Positions 1 to 37,000 of a DNA stretch of 64,000 nt are shown here, in pieces. The DNA is from Onchidella celtica (lineage: Eukaryota > Mollusca > Gastropoda > Systellommatophora > Onchidiidae), in the NCBI GenBank assembly GCA_963931925.1, contig OZ007570.1, forward strand, positions 51,573,436-51,637,435, read 5' to 3'. The number at the start of each line of letters is the position of its first letter. Positions within the stretch are counted from its first letter, which is position 1. The position numbers and the translations under genes are program-made. The notes beneath the pieces were generated by a model that had not been told where the DNA came from, did no database searches, and was given only the letters and a program-made list of their open reading frames with translations.

Positions 1-1640
1 TCTTTGATCCCCCTATTGACGTGTTTCATTAGTATGGACAACCCCCTAATGTGCCAACCCATTACTGGTGGAAAATAGGAATAATGACTTTCGTCATTTG
101 CGAAATCTCAACTGTCATGGTGGGAAGATCAGGAGAGCTGGAATAATTTGGTGGGTAGAGTGAATGGGACGGGGAAAGGGAGGATAAGTTGACAGTACCA
201 TAATATGGGTACAGCACCTCTGTCTCCCTATGTTATGTCTTCCTACTAACGTCACCATGCTGTCTCTGGAATGCCCTCTTGATGATGACTAACTGTATAA
301 ATTAGATGTAAGTCTCTTGTCAATCCGGTCTCCTTTAGAGTAGACGCTACGTCACAACTCGGGTAGAAAATCCACTGTTAACAATTTTTAAGTGAGGATA
401 TTGATAATTATATATATTTTTTTACATAACCCTTCTGTATGTGATAAGAGTTACCATGTATAACGATGTCAAGTCAATTCCCTTTTCCGTTCAAAACGTT
501 TGGGATCAGTGCATTTAGTAGATATTGGGGGGGGGGGGGGGAGACTACAAAAGTGGAAACGATAGATTAAGAGATACTGTTCTAGCCATTCATAACTTTT
601 ATCCACCTTTATTGCACATCTGCTGAGGCACTGTTTGATTTATAATGTCACATTGGCGTATATTATTTTATAAATCTAATGTGGGTCTTTGATCGCAAGT
701 ACTAATTCATATTTAAAGCAGCCAGACCACGCCAGTAAACCATGTCGGGTGCAGTGCAACTGCTATCGTGGCGGGGAATCGTAAAACCCGAAGAAGACAC
801 AAAGTTATGAGTCATGTTTATTTATCCCTAGGATTTGACCCCCTTTATGTTGGTATGTATCATATTGCTTGTGATTGGAGGAAGACGTGAAAGTAAGGAA
901 GGAAAAAGCGATGGAAGATGCATATTGATATTAAAATTTCTGTCTAATCGACATGTAACTTAAAGCAAGCAACATTTGGTTGCGTTATTACTTGTTTTAT
1001 GTCGTTGTTTTCACGGAGAGTGATGTAATGTTGCATCGGATAGTTTATTTGAAACCAGAGCAATTTCTTGCCTACAGCCAGCTGCATTGCTGCAGCCTGC
1101 AACGTCCTCTTTACCATCATCTCCATCCTTTTCATCCAGTTTCCTTCTTCTCCACCGTCCTCCTGTATGATTATGCTTGGACACGAGAAATGATGGAGAT
1201 TCACGATCGGTAATGAGACAGCATGTTTGCGTACTTGATGCGGCTTGGCGGCCGCTCCTCCCGTAATTATCGCCTCGCCTTGAGCTGTCCTGGGGCTGAT
1301 TATATGGTCAGCGTGTGACGCCAGCTTTTCCTTGCCTGGTGCCAGCAGCGGCGCTAGGTTACTGACGTCTTTGGTCACCTTCAGGTGGCTGCCCGCGTCT
1401 GGAATTTGAAACACTTTTGCATTTTTCCTAGAGGTCCGGGAGGTGAAGCGTTTTTGATGAGCTCGGGGATTTTGAAGATAATGTTTGAATAACAAACAAT
1501 TGGCTCCAGCCATGCTAGTTAGTTGGCATTGGCCTCTGACTAGAGGTATTGATCTTGGATGAGGAGTTATTGGGGACTCGTGTCTCGTGCATGCACTTCA
1601 AATACAGTGCGTTTTATAAAGAATGGAAAACAACGAAAAC

Positions 1641-1895
1641 ACACACATACTCGCGCACTCACTCAGTCACCCACTGACTGACTGACTGACTGACTGATTG
1701 ACTCCACTCTACTCTACCCACTCACCCACTCACTCACTCGCTCGCGCACTCACTCACTCACTCACTCGCTCGCGCACTCACTCACTCACTCACTCGCTCG
1801 CGCACTCACTCACTCACTCACTCTCTCACTCACTCACTCACTCACTCACTCACTCACTCACTCACTCACTCCCTCACCCACTCACTCATTCTGAT
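1641..1895. repeat. ACTC microsatellite with higher-order units
   Basis: Preceded by GACT repeats at about 1676-1700, then ACTC tetranucleotides. Between about 1725 and 1820 the array is organised in larger units of several ACTC followed by ACTCGCTCGCGC, so the interruption itself has been amplified. Confidence 0.9.
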
Positions 1896-2872
1896 GGATC
1901 TATGCACTGACAATACAGCTGATTATGTCATCCTGAAAATGACGCGTTAAACATCAGATTGCTTACAAACAGAGATATTGGAGGAACAATATAAAGTTTA
2001 TAAACCTAAGCCAAGCTTATCAACGTCATGTTGTCTTAATACTGAAGATTGAGTGCTGCACAAACTGAGAAACGTTTATGATCTTTATGATGTTTATCAC
2101 AGGGAGGATGGAAAATGGTGGAGGTCGGGTGACACTGACAGTGAGTGAAGAGGATTTTTGAAACTCATTTCATGATATCACATTGTTTTGAACCTGACAG
2201 TGATGTTCCAGAGTTAAGATTCTGTAGCATGCTATTTTTATGATGCATCTCTGTGGGAAAAGTTGCTGCTCAGTTAAGAGCAGCAATCCAGAATGTTGTG
2301 GGAGTAAATGAATGTAAGGCTTGAAATACCCAGCGGGCACAAGTGGAACAAATTATAAATAACCAAACAAATACAAATGACTAACAAAGCTAAAAGTGGT
2401 ATGATACTGAAAATCCAGGGACACGCTGTAAATCACCACAACGGCCATTGTTCTTGTCAAAGTTATGAAAAAGGTTAACGTGTTTTCCATCTTCTATACT
2501 CTCTTTAGATGCATGATACAGGGTTGTTGACTTTCGAAATAAGAAAGAAGAACTGAAGCTCTTTGGAGAGCGAGAGTCAACATAAAGTAAGGTGGTAGTT
2601 GAAACAGCCTACGTAACTGAAGGTTGTTGCTATATTTACTCTCAAAATGCCGAGATGGCGACTTAAGCTGTTGGTGAAGAAACATAATCTGGAATGTTTT
2701 TAGTTGACTTTTCACAATGATGTTTTGTAGGGAGGTATTGATCGTTCTGGCAGCTGACAAATGGCGAGGGGAAAGCTGGCCCTGTGCCCATGTAACACGG
2801 CCGATTTGCAGTCCTAGTGACAGCTGTTTATTCATGTTTCTAGTTTTTTCTTTCTTTTTTGTCCTTTTTTGT

Positions 2873-3190
2873 CGTGTTTCTCTCTCTCTCTCTCTCTCTC
2901 TCGCTCTCCGTGCGCTGTCTCTCTCTCTCTCTCTCTGTGCTCTCTGTCTCTTTCTGTGCTCCGTGTGTGTGTGTGTATGTCTCTGTCTCTGTGCCTGTCT
3001 GTCGTTCTGTTCTCTCGCTCTCTCTGTCTGCCTCTCCCTCCCTCCCGCTCTCTGTGTCTGTCTGTCTTTCTCTCGCTGTGTCTGTCAATCTATCTGTCTG
3101 TCTGCGTGCCGGCCTATCTGTCTGTCTGTCTCTCTCCCTCCCCCTCTCTTTCCCCACCTCTCTCTCTTTCTCTCCTCCCCCCCCCCTTCT
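2873..3190. repeat. CT-rich low-complexity tract
   Basis: Polypyrimidine stretch of CT dinucleotides, TCTG tetranucleotides and C runs. It opens long frames on both strands that are simple-sequence artefacts. Confidence 0.9.
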
Positions 3191-5337
3191 TATAGTTATA
3201 CTTTTCCATCGGCTCCAAGTTTTGTTTTGTCTAAAAGTTAAACCAAACACCATGTAGGTCAGCACAGAAACCATGATCGCAGAAACAGCTTGCAGCCGAA
3301 TCAGATCTTTTAATTTCTCAGACACTGTGTTTGTATCAATTAGCATCAATTCGTAACTCCGTCGGTCTCAGTCATTCTCACGGGGAGACAGAATATTTTT
3401 TTTCACAGACGAGCCTTGTGTACGAGACAAATTAATATTATGATCAGAGCCTTCGCCTATCTCTTATTCACTCAGACAAGCTGACGTTTGTGATCGAGTG
3501 CTGTTGTTCAGTAATGAATCTTTGTTCTGTGGCCCTAAAGGACGTCTTCGCATGGTCCCAATTTTTATTGATTTAATCATTTATAACTTGTATTGTCTCT
3601 CCACCCCCCCCCCCGAAAAAAAAAAAACACACACACTCACAAAACACCTTCAGTTCGGTAATTAGTATCCGTAGATCAACAATTTTCAAAGCGCAAACGC
3701 AATCTCTAATATTGACCCCCTGTCGTTTGCTTATCAGGAAAACGCAGTGTCCACCTTCATCATTATGTCAGTGTATGCTTGTTTGCGTCTGGAATACAAC
3801 CAGAATGCCATCAAACTGCCATTTGGGCGTCTTATTCATGCCATGCGCCAAACTGGCTGTTTGTTTGATGTTTTTGTCCATCCGAGTCGCCAATATAGGC
3901 TCTTTACAGATGGCTGTTTTAGAATTTCAACTGTTCTAGCCTTAGTTTTGTGGAGTTGAGGTATTTTGTCCACCAAATTGTTTGTTTCTCTTTTGACGAT
4001 AGATTTGTTATACCATGAAAATAATTGTATGCAATAGTTTGGCCCAGAAATGGAGTTTCAGGAAACAGTTTTATTGTTCACACTTTGGCCCATTTCCATT
4101 AAGCCCGACATTAACTGGAGAAAAGCAATCAGTCTGGGCAGTTAAAGTAATGCTTTAGGCAATTCTAAACGAAAACCAGGAGGACAAATTTCGTAAACAA
4201 ATGTGTGCTTAGTTTCTGAAGCAGAATGGCAGAATGTTTCTGAGAGGAAGGTAAAGAGTGGCCGGAGTGGGGACAGGATTGACGTAAAACGAATTTTAAA
4301 AAAAAGATTGGGGAAGAAGAGGGAACGAAAGAGGACGGGGTGCCAGAAAAAGATAAAGAAAGAGATAAAGGCTTACAAAATAACATTGGCGATTACCAGA
4401 GAAAGAGGCATGGGAGGCTTGAGCTGGTCTCCGAGTTTTAATTTGTGACATTGTTTCATGATTAGGTGGCTTGTTCTTCTAGATCTGTACAAAACTTGTA
4501 CAAAAATCAACAGATAAAATTTAATATATTTTATTCGGGCGTTTTGCCGTTAGATTTTTATTTGTAGAGTGTAAATTGATCAGGCCCTGAGAATCAGGCC
4601 ACAATAAGGTTTCCAGATAACTGTGGAAGGTGTGAAATGGGCCGTTATCGTGTTAACGCGCGATTAAACCCAAACTCAAAACTCAGTCTGACTTGTTCAG
4701 CTACTGTTCCACCTGCAGGTGCTGTTTCAGTCGCTTAAACTTCGTCCGACGCTTGTTCGACAACCGTTTTGCTCTTCCATGTGCTAGTTTAGAACGTATT
4801 TAATTTCAGTTTTTCTTTCATCATCAAGAAGTTACTGTTGGTTGTGTCAGATGTCGATGTTCGATACTTGTTTGCAGGAGTTTCGTTGTTTGCAAAATAT
4901 ATTTATTTCATTGACTATTCTCACCAGTCTTTCGCCGTATTTGTCTGGTTATTTACTTGCATGCTGATCTCTTGACGCTTTCATAATCTATATTTTCGAA
5001 AGATAATGGCCTTTTAGTGTCCTAAGCCTGTTCGGTGATCAATTAATGAAGCTCTTACCTTGGATCGGTTTCACTGTCGTATTTGGCCTTCAAATTCCGT
5101 TAGTTCCTCTGCCCTTCTGTGTATCACTTTTGCCTGCATGCCCACCTGTAGCTGTCTCTCCCTTCGCCTGTCAATTTTTTTTGTGTGTGTATTGTATTCG
5201 TGATCTGATCTGACCTGACCTGACCTGGCGTCGATTAGGTTAATGCTCAGCAGCGTGTTTGGTGTCATGTTGGTGTAGGACGGGATTTTGTTCTCGCTGC
5301 CTCCGCTGTTGTTGTTGTCATCGTCGTTGTTCCATTC

Positions 5338-5377
<40 letters not shown>

Positions 5378-7264
5378 AAAGAAAAATTAGGGATGGGGAA
5401 GCGTATTGATCGATGAATTTTATATTGGAGATCCGGGCAATACCACAGTCCATGACGTCTTTCTTTTATTATCATTAATTAATTTATTTAAGAGGAGAAA
5501 GAGAAGAAGATGAGAGAAAAGGAGGCGGGGAGAGAAAAGCAGAGAGAAACAGAAAATAGTCAACCAAAAAATTAGACATTCCTAAGTAATGATTGTACCG
5601 ACAACCAATTACTTATCGTCAGCAAAGGTGGTGGGATGAACTAATGAGAATAACGAAGATGAACCATTCAGAAAAGTGCAGCTGACGCCAGGAAGTGAAC
5701 TGAGAAGTAGCTCAGTGCGTATGGAAGTAGACAGGTAATGCATTCACGTAAACAGTTCGCACCTTACTTCAAAGACACAGGCGTAAAACGCGATTATTTC
5801 TATGAGGTTTGGCAGTTGTTTCCTGCGAAAGATTCTGTTACGAGTATTTAGCTTTTTGCCGTGTTTAAGACCACACTCCTTGTCAGAAAGCCAATGGAAA
5901 AATACGTTGAAATCACACAGTATACATCTAAAGCAAAACATTCTTCATCGCAGGCTTATACATTGGATTTGGGTTGCTTTTAAACTCTATATAGTGAACG
6001 CAAGGTATTCAGTAGGTAGTTTGCTGCCAAAACTACAGACAGGAACGCACATTGTAAAATCTGGGGTAAGATGAAAGTGGAGAGAGAATCGTAATCCAGG
6101 AGCAGAGAATCAAAACGTACTAAGCACAAAAAGTTCATACCGTTGACTAAATGATTTTTTCCTTAGTTACTTCAAATAAATTAGGCTAATGTATTTTTCA
6201 TCTGTATTTTTTTTAACACTTAGGCGCCCTTGATTTATGGATATTTTGTAAAGGAATGCAGTATCTGAAACCGATTTTTCTGATGTTATTCTCGTAAAAA
6301 CTCCGTCCTTCCTTTTGTTCCTTCCTATTAATAGCACAATATGACCGTTATCGTGCCGACCTGCGGATTGTCCAGAATCAAACTCTTGACTTTCTGAAGG
6401 GCTAGTGATGACGGATCAGATGAAACCACTATTTAGTCTTGTATTATATTTTGATTTTCAACCAGCTGAAAGTGTCAGTTGAAGGTGAAGTGAGTGATTC
6501 TGAGCTAGTGTGCCTTATTCTGTCAGAAATATTATCCTCTTATCCGACTCTTTTGTCTGTCTGCGCCCCCCCCCCTCCCCACCCCCATTCACACACTCTC
6601 AACCCCTCATGCTCCTCTCTGACTCTCTCCCCCCCCCCCTCTCTCCACTCCACCCCACCCCATTCTTATAAACCAACTTCAACCTACCAAGGTTAGACTG
6701 GTTAAGACCTGGTAATTCTACGGCATGATTCACCAACTATCCGGACCAGTTGTCACACTGCCACTAGTGCCGGACTCGGAAGAGTCCTACTGTTGAATAT
6801 TTCATGCTTATCTACATGTACTATTGAATCTCATGTGTTAATCAGCACTTCGCGAAACGTGTTGAATATCCGCAAAATGGACCTGGCACAAGTTCACTTT
6901 GTTGTTCCTACATTCACAGTACAACACTACAACACTTTCTTTCTTTCTTTGTTTTTAAGATTTTCCCCGGCCATGCTCACGAGTCTTTGTTGTGTGTATA
7001 ATATTATTAGCAGGACCAGTAATATTTTCGAAGTATTAAGTACACAGATCTGTGATTTTTTTGCTATGAATAAACTCAGTATTCACTCATTTCATTTCAG
7101 TGTCTGTTCCACACTCGTTTTTTGTTTCCTGAACGTCTTCCGCGTCCATTCTGTTTGTGAGTTTTTGCTGTTACGCAAGTTCTACTGTTGTTATGAAATA
7201 ACGTAACTGTCATTCCTTCTTCTGTGTGTTGCTGCTTCTTTCTGTCTCTCAATCTGAACCCAGG

Positions 7265-7430
7265 CGCGCACCAGCCGATGTTGATCGGCCGACTGGTTGG
7301 ATGATGACATCATGACAATGAATTACACCGAGACCCAGCGATTCGACAGATGCACGAGGTATCATTGACACTAAGTGTGTGGACATCACCATCAAACCAG
7401 CTGGCCATCAACATCGGCTGATGGAGCACC
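7265..7430. repeat. 166-bp foldback (candidate MITE)
   Basis: The left arm, about 7265-7310, contains CCAGCCGATGTTGATCGGCC. The right arm, about 7381-7430, contains its imperfect reverse complement GGCCATCAACATCGGCTG. The arms match over roughly 40 bp with a few mismatches around a 70-bp loop. It sits 121 bp before the first visible PDE3 exon. Confidence 0.75.
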
Positions 7431-7551
7431 TAAGCTAAACGATTTCCCTGTGGACTATTCGTATTGTTACTGTGCAGCCAATGAAATTTTAATGCAAATT
7501 GCATTCTTGTTATGAATAAATTTATCATTCGTTTCTTTCTATCTCTTGCAG

Positions 7552-30573
<23,022 letters not shown>

Positions 30574-31080
30574 CAAAAACTCACCCACATGTGTTTACCC
30601 AAAAGTCCCTCTCCCATTACCTCATCCCTCTCCCTATCTTGTTCCATTTACACACCCCGCCTCCCCCTACCCCACCCTAACCCTTAAATGGCTTTTGTGT
30701 CATCTGCTGATTCCTGCTGTTTGTCCAGTGTTCATCAAAAACATCTGGAATTGTAATGGCATTTGTTGTGAAAAAGAAGAAAAAAAATGACGTCAAGCAT
30801 TTTTTAAAAAAAATTTGTCCTTGCACTTGAGGAATAGTTTATCATGGGCTGAGGAAGGTCAAAGCACGTGGAGAACTTTTCAGTGTAAACAGGTGGCTGT
30901 GGAGTGAAGATAGACACATCAGTGGAATCTGGATCTGTATTTAATTGTGAAGTTGAGGAGAAACGAAGGATGGCAGTAGTTTTAGACAGGAAATGGATAA
31001 ACACAATTCATTTCATAGAATGGCATCAAGATAGAAATTTGTGGAATGGGGAATAAATGGTATTGTCAGATTGTATTTGC
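30574..31080 (+). other. Proximal PDE3 3' UTR
   Basis: Begins directly after the stop codon. It is AT-rich with no open frame of note. The first canonical AATAAA is at 31052-31057, followed by a T/GT-rich stretch (about 31077-31100), which together look like a usable cleavage signal. Later AATAAA copies, for example 31918-31923 and 38642-38647, mean the transcript could be much longer. Confidence 0.5.
31052..31057 (+). promoter_or_regulatory. Candidate poly(A) signal for PDE3
   Basis: AATAAA, first copy after the stop codon, 479 nt downstream. A T-rich and GT-containing tract follows within 40 nt. In such AT-rich DNA the hexamer also occurs by chance. Confidence 0.35.
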
Positions 31081-34000
31081 TTTGTTTTTTATTTTTTTCA
31101 AGTAGTATCAAGTTTATGTATAAATCAGCACAGCTGTGATTACGTGAAAAACTAGAATAGTGGAGTATTTATGAGTAAGCCTCTAAATTTTGTAATCGTG
31201 ATTAAAACAAGGAATTTGCCTCTTCTCACAAAGATGGCTGTGATCATAATAGTGCTTACCATTTTTTTTTGATGAAAGGTGTGAATCTGTAACAAGTTCA
31301 ACTTGTGTGGGAACCATTGCATGCGCAAATGCAATAACAACAGCATATGCGATCATCAGCAAGGAGTCAAGGTGAAGAACATTACATAGACAAGGAGCTG
31401 AATGACAAGGTTCTAAGTATGACAGTGTTGCTCAAACCCAAGAACTGCTACTTTCCCTGCACATTATTGGGGTGATCTTCCTGCTGAAGCTCTTATGTAG
31501 TGTTGTTCACAGCAGTCCTTGTAGATAGTGGTCACTTTGTAATGCTTCACTAAAATATTAATTTATAGGCAATACATCTATTAACAAGTGTGATAGTGAA
31601 TGTAAGTTTGACCATTTTAGTTTCTACTTGGACAAATTCATCAGTTTGGTTTAAAAAATTATTTTTTTAAAATTCTATCTAATATTCACTGCCTTTAAAA
31701 AGCTTCACAAACTTGAAAAACCTGATTTTAGGAAGAAAAAAAAAAGTCAAATGAGTGTAAAAAATTATTATGATTGATTGAGAAAATTGCTTATTGATAT
31801 TATGGGTTCCAAGTGTCAAACAATGGGCACTAGGGACCGTGTTTCAAGTATGGGTACCAGAAGGTTAATATACTGTCAGAGGGGGAAATATCAGCACTAG
31901 AATGTAGCTAATTGAATAATAAATTGTCATTTTACGCAGATATCTAACATCATATTGTTCAGCCATGTGAAGGGGCTTTGGTGGTTTTATCATTGTATAA
32001 CTGGCATATGTTTAAGGGGCAGCGGTATTCTTATAGCAAGACCAGGCCAGTTTGGGATACAGTGGTCTCATTTGCATAAAATGTATTGTTTGGCAGTGGA
32101 AGAAGAAAAAAGAAAAGCAAATAACTTTAATATTTGAAATAATATTGAAATGAAACGGAGTTGTGCTAAAAGAGTATGAAAAGAAAAGGCTGTGAGTGCT
32201 AAAGAATAGTTTTTGTATTAGAAAAACCATAAGATGTTTTGTGGATTAAATGCTGCAATCAAACGTTAACAAGCTGTACAAGTTTGGTGTGTAGAACATT
32301 GTGAATAGTCAGAGAGCATGTGTTTCCTGTTGGAGAATTAGAGCGAGATTGATTGGCCTTGCCATTTCTCAACTCATGATGTCATTAGATTCCCAAGATG
32401 AACTGATAAATGGTGGATATTGTCCTTGTCTCTGTCAATGAATTTTATAGAATTTCCTCATGCTAGTATTCATATCTATGATTATGTGAGTTTTTCTTTC
32501 TCTGTACATTTGGTCATGCATTAAGATGTTTAAACTGATAAGTTTTATTCTGTATATTTGTGTTGTCTGTTGGTGTGCTGTGCCTCAATTCACACCTGTA
32601 GAATCTTATAGGAATGAACAGGTGTGAAAAGGGCAACCCGGCCTTGCTCCCTCATCTTGTGGGCTTGGATAACCTCAAGTATGTTGGACAAGCCATCTAA
32701 CTATTGTGATACTAGAACTGTACATAATGCATCGTTTTACTCCCATGGATGGAAAATCTGATATAACGGGTTTATTGATGTTTTGTTGATGAAAGAGGAG
32801 GAGGACCTCATTCAAAGACAGTTATGATAATTATTTATGCGTGTATACACAAGGTTATATAAGCTCATAGAAGAAAGAACTGCGCTCAGTTCAGCTCAAT
32901 TGGAAGCGAATAAACACAGCTCAAACCTAAAATTTGCCATGGTAACACCTGTTTGGTTTAGATTATTGTCAGAAAGGAATATAAGTTCAGTTCAGCTCAA
33001 TGTACCACACAGTTCATTCAATCAGAATCATTTACCTTTTAGGGTGTTTTGAATATAGTAGCAGTCTGACATCGAATGCTGATAGTTGAATTGATTTGCC
33101 ACTGCAGTTTCTTGGGTATGATATTATTAACTACATATAATTTTCCACTGGAGTGAGTTTTGCTGGGATTCTAAACCCAAAACCTTCCTAACACTCAGTT
33201 GAAGGTGTTTTTATTTCTGGTGTATTACTCAAATATCTGGAGAGATCAGTAATACAACTTTTTTTTGCTTTAATATGAGACTGATGAAAAACACACCATT
33301 GTTTGTTCCACCCCAGCCAGATGACACAGAACTTTCATCTCAACTTGTTTTCTAAAAAGATCACAGATCCTGGAGTAGGTATAATTCAGCTTTTAGTATC
33401 CGTAGGTGAAAACAGTCAAGTTTTGATCTTGCAGATTGGGCATGCAGATGATCCTTTGATAAATTCTTAGAAATGAGTACTGACTTTTTAAGAAATGAAA
33501 TAGCTTTGAAATAAGAGAGCAGAGTACTTTTAGAAATTGGAGGTAGGCCATTTATCTCATGGATGATAGACAAACGTTTGCAAAAGGTTTTTTTTTCGTT
33601 GTTTTTTTTGTTTTTTTGTTTAGTGTACATTTAACCATATAAGTATGTACTTGACACCTGGTTAATAGGCCTGGAAACACAATTTTAGCTGTAGTTTGCT
33701 GTTACCTCATTGTCTTCTAGTAGTCTTGCAGAAAAGTAGTTCATATAATAGTTCAGGTCATTAATTAGTCTACTGACAACATTGCTTTTACAACTTTCCA
33801 GAAGTGGGTGTTATCGTGTTGATTTTGACATTCATACAAATAATTTTAAGCACATTTTTGAAGTAACATCTAATTGACAAAAGCCTACTCTATCTAACAA
33901 TATGGTGCATGTAGATAAAGCTGTCAGTTGTTTGGAAAATATGTAATTTGCAAACTTTGCTTTTGCCATAGGCATGCTGTGGATGAGCTTAAAGAATTTA

Positions 34001-37000
34001 CAATAACAAATAGTTATTTAATTTTTTTTTCTCAGAATGTGATATTAAAAAATACTCCTTTCCTTTCATTACTGTTTTCCTTAGGAATACTCAAATTTTC
34101 TCTTAGGCTTTGAACACCAGCTAGTTATCATAACAATTACCTACACTCCTTTTGGTTTGAGGAAAGGTGATTAGAGCTATGAATTTGCCCTCAAAGGTTG
34201 ATTGCAGTTCTGTACAATCCTTATGCTGCAGTTAAAACGGTGATCTTCATATTTTTTTTCCTCCTGAGATTTATTGTGAAATTCACATTTGCTTCAGTAT
34301 CTCAGTCTAAGTATCCACATGCTGAAGTTAAAGGATTGTGTGCAGTGAAAAAGTGACATGAATGTTCTGCTGCTTTGAGAGAGTTATTTTAAATACAGAT
34401 TGCCACAAAATGTCATGATAATCTGCAATGTGAAATTTAGTAAACTTGTGGTCAGAAAGTTTCTTACCTAATGCAACATTATCAGTGGTAAAAAATATTA
34501 TGGCATCCCTTGTTCATAACATTTCAGAAACCTGTTCTGTTGCACTGACATTGATACACTTTTTTCTTATCCTCATTGTTGAGTATTGCATCGCTGACAG
34601 TATACAAAGTATGTCCATGTGTCATCTATCATCTCACCACCTTCAGACACGATACTCACATGAAGTTTGATTAAGATACATGTATAACTTTCCTTTTTGC
34701 ATTACTATTGTTTTTTGCCAAGAGGAAAATAAATTTCCAAGGACTTTCTACAATTTTAGAATTGGAGTAAGGAAAATGCTCTCGATGTCACCAGGTTAGT
34801 TAGAAAAGGGGACCTGTGTAAAACAATAATTAGGGAAAAGAACTTCGGCTCTTGCCCATCAATCATCTTCAGAGCAAATAATGGGCTATCTGACTTAATT
34901 CATTCGGAATGGAATACTGTGCATGAAGAAATCAGACACCACCCAGAGCTGAAGTTGGTGGAATGTGATTGATAATCTTCAGAAAAAATTTAAAAGTATT
35001 GTGGCACAGTGTCATTGACCCCTTGATTGGAAAATCTACTCTGTTAGGTGGCTTGAATAAATTTGACATTTTCATGCTCACTCTACATTGGATTTCCCCT
35101 TCAAAACATTTCCCTGAAGTATATTTGCAGCTCTCAGAGGCATAAGATTTGTCATTAAGATGTATGTCACACAGAAAGTACAGTTTATTTAAACTTCGGT
35201 GTCAGTTTTAAGTTTCTATTCACATATTTACCAGTACATCTTTCTTATTCCAATTTTGCAAAAATGATGACCTGAAACGATGTATAGTTTGAATTTGAAA
35301 TTTGTACTTCAACAAAAGACAGGATAGCATAATTGTTGTTTTGTGTTGCTTTACACTTTCATTTTAATTTTGAAACTTTTAAAGAACAGTTTGTTCAGTA
35401 TTAGCGGCGTTTGATCATGTGGAGTGACTGGATCAAGGTAACAATTAGCTGATGCCAGCAACATTTGTAAACAAAAGCAGACCTTTCAGAAAGCATGAAC
35501 ATACATCCTGTATGATTTATTTAGATATTTCTGTGACTCATTGCAAATATGAAATAATGCTGAAAGAATGATGGCAAGAAGACCTAACAATGTAATTTAT
35601 TTCCGAACTCACTGATATTTAAATTTGTTAAAGTGGTAGCACGTAAGTTTGTACCCATTAAGTCTTGTAACGGGAAGTATAAAACTGTATCTGATTCTGA
35701 AAGCGATACATTTAGGCTGTGTGAAGTGTAACTTCATTGCTTTCATGATAACGTTTCTGTCGTTCTTGTGTTGGTCGGCTAGAACTTGTCTTTGATTTAG
35801 GTCTGAAATAAGATACATAATAAGAGATGGTATAGATTATTTTAGGCCATTAATGTGGACTATTTTTTAGTACGATAGTGTGTGTGGGCAGTTACAATGG
35901 TACAGTGATGTGGCAAGGTTTTTAATGTTTGTCGAGGGATGGAGAAGTATTCTACCTACTGGTGAAACAGTGGTGAACAAATTAAACATAAATATGTATA
36001 TACTTTTTATTTCTGTATATAAGGTTATTCTCACATTTTGTAAATATGATTTAAGCATCATGGTCATGCAATGAATGTTAACTTTTAGAGTCAATCAGGA
36101 CGTTGAAGTTTGTGGGGTATTTTCTCCACAACAGCACCATGCCCCCTTCCCCTTTCAGTGTTTTCATTTTTTGTGTATATTATACATATATTTTGAATGA
36201 AAGTAGGTCAGAAATGAAATAACAAGACTAAGCTTAAAACCTGTTTCAAAACATTTATAGTAAATATATTCCCATGTTTTGCAGTCAACAGTTCAGACAG
36301 TGTCCTATGTAAATGTACTCACTACAACTGGTAGTACGACATGGTCAAGAATGCATAAACATGTCTGGAAAATGTGTGTCAAATTATTTATGACAATATT
36401 ACCAGTAGTTATGCTCATTTTCAAAAGAAAAAAATTCTTTTAAATCAGGTTGTTCTAGCAAGTGAGATTTGTCAGCCTTTGGTTATGAAAGTGTAAAAGC
36501 CATGTGGTTGTGTAAACTCACTATCATCTTAGGTTTCAAATCCATCATAGTATAAACAGTTGGTGGTAGTCAAAAGGGTAAGGCCTTGCAAAAACTTAAT
36601 GCTAAAATTTGATGTCAAGCTCTTCCAGAGAAATCAAACTAGAATCTGCTTTACCCCAAGCTGAACAATTCTTCCATGCGTTTCATTTTGTTGCTAATTT
36701 TTCTTTCCTTTCTTTTTTTTTTACCTTTTGGTAAGGAGATCTTTGTCTAAACTTGAAATAATTGATGAATATAATTTCTTTTGTTAAATGTCCAGCTTTG
36801 TTTATGGCATTTTTACTGGTGTTTTATTGTGATTGGCAAAGCATTTTATGTTATATTTCTTTCCTATCTGGTTGCCACATTCAAACATCATTTAGTTGTA
36901 TTTAATATAGATAGAACTGTTGCATCTTGTCCAGCTGACTTTTTTTTTTTAAATTTTGGTCTGTTCTTTCAGTTTTAGAGGCATATATTTCATTATTTAA

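Larger units (their letters stand above)
1..7551. other. Upstream region, no recognised gene
   Basis: Either intron or 5' flank of PDE3. It holds a G run near 527-541, ACTC repeat, CT/TCTG tract, a short GA tract (5338-5385) and a foldback at 7265-7430. The longest open frame (944-1513, minus strand) shows no recognisable domain. No exon matching the PDE3 membrane segment was found. Confidence 0.5.

Noticed and set aside
944..1513. 189-codon open frame on the minus strand
   Set aside because: No recognisable domain, no splice or repeat context, and composition like surrounding DNA; not enough to call a gene.
2717..3349. Open frames on both strands rich in Ser/Leu or Arg/Glu
   Set aside because: Produced by CT/GA simple sequence; no unique protein content.
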